DNA of 64,000 bases from Phoronis australis (lineage: Eukaryota; Phoronida; Phoronidae), in the NCBI GenBank assembly GCA_002633005.1, contig NMRA01000054.1, positions 376,952 through 440,951 on the forward strand, given 5' to 3'. The position numbers were made by a program, and so were the translations under genes. A model generated the notes under the pieces. It made no database searches, had not been told where the DNA came from, and worked only from the letters and a program-made list of their open reading frames with translations. Of this stretch, positions 12,401-21,400 are shown piece after piece; the first letter of the stretch is position 1, and every line of letters begins with the position of its first letter.

Positions 12401-15400
12401 GGATTTATCATTTCAGTCCCATCGGTGAGGTGTTTCGCGCCCGCCTACGTCAGTTCCCAGCTCTGGTCAACTGTTGCACCATCGATTGGTTCAGTGAGTG
12501 GCCACAGGATGCGCTGGAATCAGTGGCTCTGCGCTTCCTCAACGACATCCCCGACCTGGAATGTACAGATGATGTCATGAACGGCTTGGTTAGTGGTTCT
12601 GATTGTTGTAATAAATTCGGTGTTTGATTTTTTCTTCCCGTGTGTTGTTTGGTAATTGAGCCATGGCTCATCTGATTAAAATTTGTGTGGAAATCTTTCG
12701 TAATTAAGTGAAATACTGTCAGCTGTTAGAATAAGTCATGGTAGGTTTTGTTGATATCAACTCGTCGTTCTTGCCTGTGTTTCACATTTCTAATTTTCAC
12801 CCTTTTTCAGGTGTCTATGTGCCAGATTATTCACCAGTCGGTGCACAAGAACTCAGCCATGTTCTTGGCCGAGCTGTCTCGCCACAACTACGTGACCCCG
12901 ACTAGTTACCTGGAGTTGCTTGGTATTTTCTCCAAGTTGATTAGTATGAAGAAAGATGAACTGTTCGGGGCACGTAACCGCACCAAGACTGGCCTTGATA
13001 AGGTGGGTTGGAATGAGAGGAATGCCTCTTTAGCTATGTTGTAGATTGTAACCACAAACTTCAATTGAAACTTGTCTTGCAAGTTAACCAAATACATGGC
13101 ACACTTTGAGTAATCTTATGAGTTTCATGTCATGTGATTGGTTAATTGTCCAGTCAAGTCTTGCAGTAAAATTTGGTGGTCATAAGTCTTGGCCAGAATT
13201 TAATATGAAATGCATTTTATACTTGGGCTCATTTAGTGAGTGTGGTGGCATGTCTGTTCTTTAACACTGAAAGAGTTTAATTACCAAAATTACCTTTTGT
13301 CTTCTTTTGAATGCGACATGTAATCAATTCTTACCAACTCTTGTTTTGTGACAGTTAAAATAAAATGGTATTAAATATTAAAATATTCCCCGCGTTTTGA
13401 GCAATGCGCTCTTTATCAAGGGTATGACACAGATACAGAACGCATCGCTCGAACCGTGTTGAATATTTTGACATATTTTAGTACCGATGCTCGTTTTATT
13501 TTTAATATTTTTACTATTTTATATTCTTATTCGTTGGTAACTGCATGACATTTCAGCATCTATTTGATTTATTTATTCATAACAAAATAAAATTCCACTT
13601 GTCTAGGATATTTTATGCTAAACATGTGAGGAATTTACTGCAAAATAATCAAATTGAGGAATATTTTCAAACAGTGCACTCTTGACTTGTTCTTTTTGTA
13701 TGACTCCACAAGAATATATATACTTGTTTTGTCAACAAAGTAGGTAGCTGACGTCTTTCATGGCTCAGCTGTAGGTGAAGGTCACTGCTGTTGCTGGTTA
13801 ACTTCTCAGTTAGGTATTCAGAAATTCTGTTAAGGATCACGCTGTAAACTTGTGATTGGTTAGAAATTACACAAGTCCATTTCGTCTGAAGATAATATTA
13901 CATCCAAAATGTCTGTTACATCTGAAAGTCTGTTACATCTGAAGAGGTTCCACTTCAAATGCCATGTATTTATTATGTTTGATGCTAACGTAATCATTTG
14001 ATCAAAGCAAAAGTCGTGATGTTCTATTCCTGACTCGCATGTTCTGCTCCGTCTTTAGTTACTGTCAACGGCTGAAGATGTCGCCAAGCTACAGGAAGAG
14101 CTAGAGACGATGGCGCCTCTCTTGGAGGAAGCTGTCAAAGAATCTGTTGTCACCATGGACCAGATTGCTGTGGACTCTGTATGTATTTAAACAGTATTCT
14201 TTGTGTTACAAGTTAAACTTGCTATTATAGCTCAACAATGTGGTTTTGTTTTTTGATAAAAAAATGGTGTTTATTGGATTTTTTGTGGTGTTCTAATGAT
14301 AACGTCTTCCCCTGTAGGCGGTGGCGGAGGAAACAAAGACGGTGGTACAGAAAGAAGAAGCTCAAGCAGCACAGAAGGCACGTGAGACGCAGGCCATAGC
14401 AGACGATGCGCAGAGAGATCTCAACGAAGCTCTGCCAGCTCTGGTGAGACACGGCTATTAACTAACCCCTTTTGCAATCCCAGTTGCAATTTAGCTATGG
14501 ATATTTATAGTCGACAGCTGCAATAATTGTGTAGTAAAAATGAGCTTCATTTATTTTTATTGGTACATAATCATAACTGCATCTGAATAAAGTCATTAAT
14601 TGTCTTTGCATTATGAGCAGCCAGTTTCGAATGAATCTTGAAAGTGGCACCTTGCAATTGTTCTCAGTGTAATTTGATTGTTGAGCATCAGATGTCAATG
14701 AGAGAATCACTTTTGTATCAAGCCTATATCATGTGGAATTGTCCTCTACTGTCTAATTAGTAAATGAAGACAGCTAAGCGAGTAAATTGATTTATTTTAA
14801 GGATAAAAGTGTGAAAGGTGTCTTATGCCCTGCAAAGAGTGAACCTGTCTGCGTAATTATTGAATGGTGAAGAACTAAAGCATAATAATCCAAGCGGGAT
14901 GTGCCTTAAGTTACTGTGATTGTTAAAGCTCTGCTTTGAAATCCCCACTACCAAATGCATCTCTGTTTATAGGACGCTGCTCTGGCCAGCCTGAAGTCAC
15001 TGAACAAGAATGATGTGGTGGAGGTAAGGGCCATGCAGCGGCCACCAGATGGCGTTAGGATGGTCATTGAGGCTGTCTGCATCATGAAAGGGATCAAGGC
15101 AAAGAAAGTTGCTGGAGACAAGGTATGTTGTCTGTGGTTTAGATTGAAATAAGCCAAGTTTTACTCAGGATTTATCAATGTTTTTATTTTTAAGTATTGA
15201 AAGTTTTTCTCTTAAAAGCTGAGCATTGCCCATTGTGAAATAATTATCATAATTTGTTTGACAGGTGTGAAAGCTTTGAAATGTCAGAGCCGGCTCTGCA
15301 CATCTACTTGATAGTTATTTAGTACAAAATTAAAATATAGTGCAGAGACAAACAGTTTTTGTTAGAGAAAAGTCAGTGGACATGACTGTACTCGACGAGA

Positions 15401-18400
15401 ATACTTTTAAGCTGATTAAGGAAAATAGATATAGAAAGAAGTGTGTACTTAAACGTCTAAGCAAATTTCTTAATGTCAGTACTCTTAAGACATTTTACCA
15501 TTCTATTGTTCAGCCTCATATTGATTATTGTTTACTGGTTTGGGGGCATACTAGTGACACACTTGTCAGCAAAGTACAAGTAATTCAAAATGGAGCCGCC
15601 AGGGCTATCCTGGGTACTAGAATTAGGTACACCAGGGTCGATGACTTGTATTCCAAGCTGGGATTTATGAAAATAAGACAAAGAAATAAATATCTCTCTG
15701 CCTGTTGTATGTACAGAATGTATCAATGGCTTGGCTCCAGCATATCTCAGCTGAAAATTCAATAGCAATCAAGCTGTATATTCTACACGCTCTTCTGTCG
15801 CTGGAATAGTTTCTCTTAAAAAAATTAAAACCGAGACCGGCAAGAGATCTTTTATCTGTGCTGCTACTACAATATGGAATTCTATTAGCCCAGAAATTAA
15901 ACAGTCCAATTCAATAAATACTTTTAAACTTAATATTAAAAAGTGGCTGTAAGTTACCTAACCTTTTTATACACTACCTGTTTTAATCATGTCATTTTTT
16001 TCTCATTGTCATAAATACTCTCACTGTTTAGAGTCATTTTATCTCTCTTAGTTAAATTTTCACCATTGTTTGTCATTTATTTATTGTCTTAATTCTCAAC
16101 CTAATTGTTATTTTATTACTTCATTGTATTATGGTACTGTTTTTGTTGTTGAGGGCCCTCTTGGAAAGCAGTGCTATCACTGAAGAGGTCACCCTCGTTT
16201 TAAATAACACAATAAATAAATAAATAAGTGGCTGAAAGTCCACCTCACTTGACTGAAACTTGAGCACGTTCCACTCTTGTGTCCACCACAGCCGGGCCAG
16301 AAGATTGATGACTACTGGGAGCCTGGCAAGGCCTTGCTCACCGACCCTGGCAAGTTCCTGGAAGGCTTGTTCAAGTATGACAAAGACAACATCCCTGATG
16401 CTGCCATCAACAAGATTCAGCCATACATCGACAATGAGGCTTTCCAGCCAGCCAATATCGCCAAGGTAAAATTACTAATCATTTCCTTTAGTTGGAATAT
16501 GCTCATTTTAGAAAAAAGTGAAAAGAATGTTACTAGTTATTTTTTCTTTGGAAGAATAGGAAATCAGATAGAAGCCTTCACAGAGAAAGCTTATTGTGCA
16601 CATCAGTTGTCTGTGCCCTTTCTAAGTTTGGTGACAAAAGTCAGAGAAACTCCTGCTGACCAGTCGCTGGATTGGAAATATTTCAAGTTGTCTTGGGTTG
16701 TCTGTACTCACATTTTCCTGTTTGTATTGGAGGCGACTTTTTCATTGATTTGTCTTCAACACTCCTTTTCAGGTGTCCAAGGCGTGTACATCTATCTGCC
16801 AGTGGGTCCGTGCTATGCACAAATACCACTTTGTTGCTAAGGGTGTGGCACCAAAGCGCGAGGCGCTCCGCTTAGCTTCACTGGAACTTCAGGAGACCCA
16901 AAAGGTGTGTGTGTTTTACTTGACTGTCCTCCGATGATTTTTCATACTGTATGTAAGCTTGCTGGACAGAACGGACCTTTGAGGCAACTACTGCACATTC
17001 TGTGTGACGTCACGAGAACGTCCTTACTCTACATCAAATTTTTTTAGATGAAGGTTTTCGAAGTAGACAATTTTTTGAGAAACTTTCAAGAGGTTAGTCA
17101 AGGCTTACACAGCAAATCTGTCTGTTTTTTTGTTTTTGTCTGATTTTTTGCACAATGCTGGATGTACGTCTTGTTAGATTAAACTGAAATTTGTGCATAA
17201 TGCCACGAGATACAATAGTTTGTAGATAGTTTCATGAATTCAAATTTCTTTGGAGTCTTGACGAGTTTTGATTACATGTTTGTTATATTTGTGTGTGGTG
17301 GGTCTCAAATTTTAGTTAGGCTTGGCTTGACCTTTTGTTCCAGTTTGTTTTATTATCTCTTCAGCTGCCCATTATTGATATTTTAGTCATCATCATCATT
17401 TTTGTTAATTAGTTGTGCAATGTTTCTAATATAATCATTTGAATTTCATACATAATTATTGATGAACTTGTGACATATTGACTTATGAGCATTGGTGAGG
17501 GTATCCACTATTGTGAGGGTATCCACTATGGCGAGGGTATCCACTATGGCGAGGGTATCCACTATGGTGAGGGTATCCACTATGGTGAGGGTATCCACTA
17601 TGGTGAGGGTATCCACTATGGTGAGGGTATCCACTATGGTGAGGGTATCCACTAGGATTAAGAATGAGGTGCTGGTTAGTGACACGTTTGGATTATGATC
17701 CGAGGATGGAAGGGGTGGTTATGTCAAAATCTTGTTTTTTATTACACACCCGTATGTACATATATCCTGGATCTGTCTCTTTATCTTCCAAATGGATAGA
17801 GCTTCGTGAAATTCTGCACACATGTTTGTATCAAAGAGAGGATGGTAAATGCTGGTGGATGTATGTAGTATTTTTTTTTTTTTGGAATTCTGCATCTTAG
17901 GAGTTCAATAAGTTATGAGCAAATCAAGCCTCAAACCGATACAACTGTGCTGCCACATTACAGAATGTTCAAACACTATGTTGCATTTTGTAGATTCTAG
18001 ATGCGGCCAAGGCACGCCTCAATGAGGTGGAGGAGGGTATTCAAACCCTTCAGGCCAAGTACGATGACTGTGTGCGCAAGAAGGAAGAGCTGGAGTTCAA
18101 AACCAAAGAGTGCGAGGCTAGACTCGTCCGTGCAGACAAGCTGATTGGAGGACTGGCCGACGAAAAGGACAGGTGGAAAGAGTCAGTGGCCAGTCTGACC
18201 TACATGGTGGATAATGTGGTTGGAGACGTATTGGTGTCGTCTGGCTGTATTGCTTACCTTGGCCCATTCACTGTGAGTAGTTGTAAACTGTTCAGAATAT
18301 TAATAGCACAGCATTAGGAAGTTATGTTGAAATAAGAAATCCATGGTCAATCAACTTGAATCATGTGCTAGTAATGCCACCTTGTGGCAAAGTAAGAAAT

Positions 18401-21400
18401 CCATGGTCAATCAACTTGAATCAGCTGCTAACGCCAAATTTTGACAAGCTCAGAAAATAGAGGTATCGAGGTGCCAGGTTGTCATTTTAAGCTGTCAGTG
18501 AGCTTTATTTTCATTTTAATTTATTTTATGTTGCTGTAGGCTCACTTTTAAGTTGTATGATTTTAAGTCTACCCAATAGCTCAAATTAGTCCGACTTGTA
18601 TAATATATGTAGTCATATATACATTCATGCGTTTCATGGTCAATGTTTTTTAGACCTTTACTTGTAATGTCCATCAAGATAACGTTAAAAAGCATAGCAC
18701 ATTCTAATCAAAAAACATTTGATTTCCCATTTTATGGTCTTATTTGTGTTTATAGAGGCAGGCGATCAATGGCGTTATCCTTAAAATGTTTTGTTTAGAT
18801 TCCATGTGCCTAATCCTACTCTTCTTTCTTTTTACTAGGGTGAATATCGTATCAAGATGGTAACTGAGTGGATCAGCGAGCTCATCAACAAGAATGTGCC
18901 GCACACCAAAGACCCCAATCTGACATCCACCCTGAGCGACCCGGTCAAGATCCGTAGTTGGCAGATTGCTGGCCTGCCCAAGGACCAGCTGTCAGTGGAG
19001 AATGGGGTTATTGTCCAGTATTCAAGACGATGGCCGCTCTTCATTGATCCCCAGGGTCAAGCCAACAAATGGGTCAAGAATCTGGTGGGTTGAGATGAGG
19101 ATTTAATGCATTTGGATAAAACGCAATACCGGCACTTTGCTTAGAGACACCTTTGGAACCCGTTTTATGAAAAATGACATAGGACTTAAGACAGAAATTT
19201 GGTACTGTTTGGTACTTCACAATTGCTGAATAAAGGTTTGGTCAAACAATTACGAGTGCATCACATTCTAGAAATGATTTATAGAAATTATCTCTCTAAC
19301 TAACGATTATTTTTACATTCTCAGAGACTGTGTTTTTGCGCAAGCGAGATTTAATTATATTCAAAAATAGTTATGTGGAGCATAAGACCAAATTTGTGAC
19401 TTAAGTCTTAAATCACATTGCATGAAACAGATCCCAGGCTCGCTTTTGTTCTCTCTTATGTGCTGTTGCTGATATTTTCACCGTTTTGGTAACAGCATCT
19501 GTTATTGGAGTAATGTATTTGTACAAAGAGATTATAAAAGATAGTGATGAAACTGATAAATAATTTTGCCATGGGAAGGATATACAGTATGCAGCACTCT
19601 AGTAAAGGTAGAAGAGCAAGTGTGGTTACCGTAATAGTCATTTACAGGAGTTTGGAATTTTTGAGAATCAGTTTTCTCTGCTAAATAATGTGCTTTCAAA
19701 CTAGTTCTCAAAATCTGGGTCCCCTGTAACTATTGTCCGATGATGTAACTTTGATTACTAATTTCACAGGCAATACTGCATCTCTTTGCAGAGGGATCTT
19801 AGTTTTAGGTCTCTTTCATGTTCTTGAACTTACAGTAATATATGAGTTTACACCTTGAATATTTAACAGTATTTTTAGCTTCATATTTCATTTTTGGTTG
19901 TGACATTTTGGTTTACAGGAGCGAGATAATGGCATTGATGTCATCAAGCTGTCTGACCGCGACTTCTTGAGAAGTCTGGAGAACGCTGTTCGTTTTGGTA
20001 AACCTTGCTTATTGGAGAACGTTGGTGAAGAGTTGGACCCTGCTTTAGAACCAATCTTGCTCAGACAGGTAAGGGTTTGTACAAGTCTTTATAGGGATAG
20101 CAGTCACTGGTAGCGCATTCGAGAGGCATTAAAGATGTGCTAGACTTGTAGTTTACTGATGTATTATGATTAAATATTGCAAGATTTCTTGTCATTTTTC
20201 TAATAGTCTAATCATGACTTCAACTTCTGTCATTTCATAATTTAGTCTTTTCACACACAAGTGCTCAGTTCAATCTGAAAGCTTCCACAATTGACCTGTT
20301 CCTCTACATAATTTAAAATTTTCATTTTACAAAAATGGTCAGAGAGGAATGTTTCACTTTCTGCAGTGTGGGTTAGTGTTTGGTCAAACTAATTAGTCGG
20401 GCAGCCGCCATACTGGAAGAAAGACAAGTCATTGACAAATTGTTTGTCAACTACTGTTACTGTTACATTTTGTAGACGTACAAGATGTCTGGCAGTATAG
20501 TGATTAAACTAGGGGATGCTGTGATCCCTTACCATGACGATTTCAAGTTCTACATCACCACCAAGCTACCCAACCCCCACTACACTCCTGAGGTGTCAAC
20601 TAAGGTCACTCTAGTCAACTTTACTCTTTCACCAAGGTAAGATTGGTTGCTTTTATTGTTTACTTAATGGATGCATTTTAAATATAATTTTTGTTATGTT
20701 TATTGAGTACCATAATCAGTTAGTTAAATAAATGTTGTTCTGATTGTTTTATTTATATATTAGATAATGGTTAAAATTTGGTATCATTTTGTGAACTATA
20801 ATCTTAATCCTGGCATTGTCCATTGCTTGGCAGCCGTAATTGCTGACTTGGATGTCCTTGTTCACTAAAAAATTGCTTATAGCCATTAAGTTTCTGTTTT
20901 AATCTGTCTTATGTTTGAAATGGTGCAGGATAGTGTATAAACGCTTGTCTGCTGGTGCCTTTGTTTTTTACAGAGTGTCATGTAATATGAAATACATTTT
21001 AAAGTGGTGAACACAATCAACTCTTTTCTTTGCGCCTCAATCTTACCGAGGTGCTGGTTGTTTGTGACTTAAAACTGGAAGTATAACACGCACATTTTGC
21101 ACAAAGCGAAGTTCTAACACAATCGCTTATCATTAAGAGAACTACAACATAATTGTTCTAGTCTATTGACTTATATTCTCGGGGCTGTACAAGGGTTCTC
21201 CTCTGTAGAACTTTTCACCACATCGCCTAGTGTTTTTCCTATTTGCAGTGGACTGGAAGATCAGTTGCTAGGCACTGTGGTTGCCGAGGAGCGACCCGAT
21301 CTTGAGGAGGCCAAGAACCAGCTGATTGTGAGCAATGCCAAGATGAAGGCGGAACTGAAGGAGATCGAGAACCAAATCCTGCACAGACTCAGCTCTTCAG

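Noticed and set aside
16466-16840. Extension of exon 20 through the intron as one 187-codon frame
   Set aside because: The dynein match stops at the GT donor and resumes in a different frame after the AG acceptor.
17446-17698. Open frames with VDTLTI or VRVSTM repeats
   Set aside because: They are products of the 18-bp minisatellite in a dynein intron.
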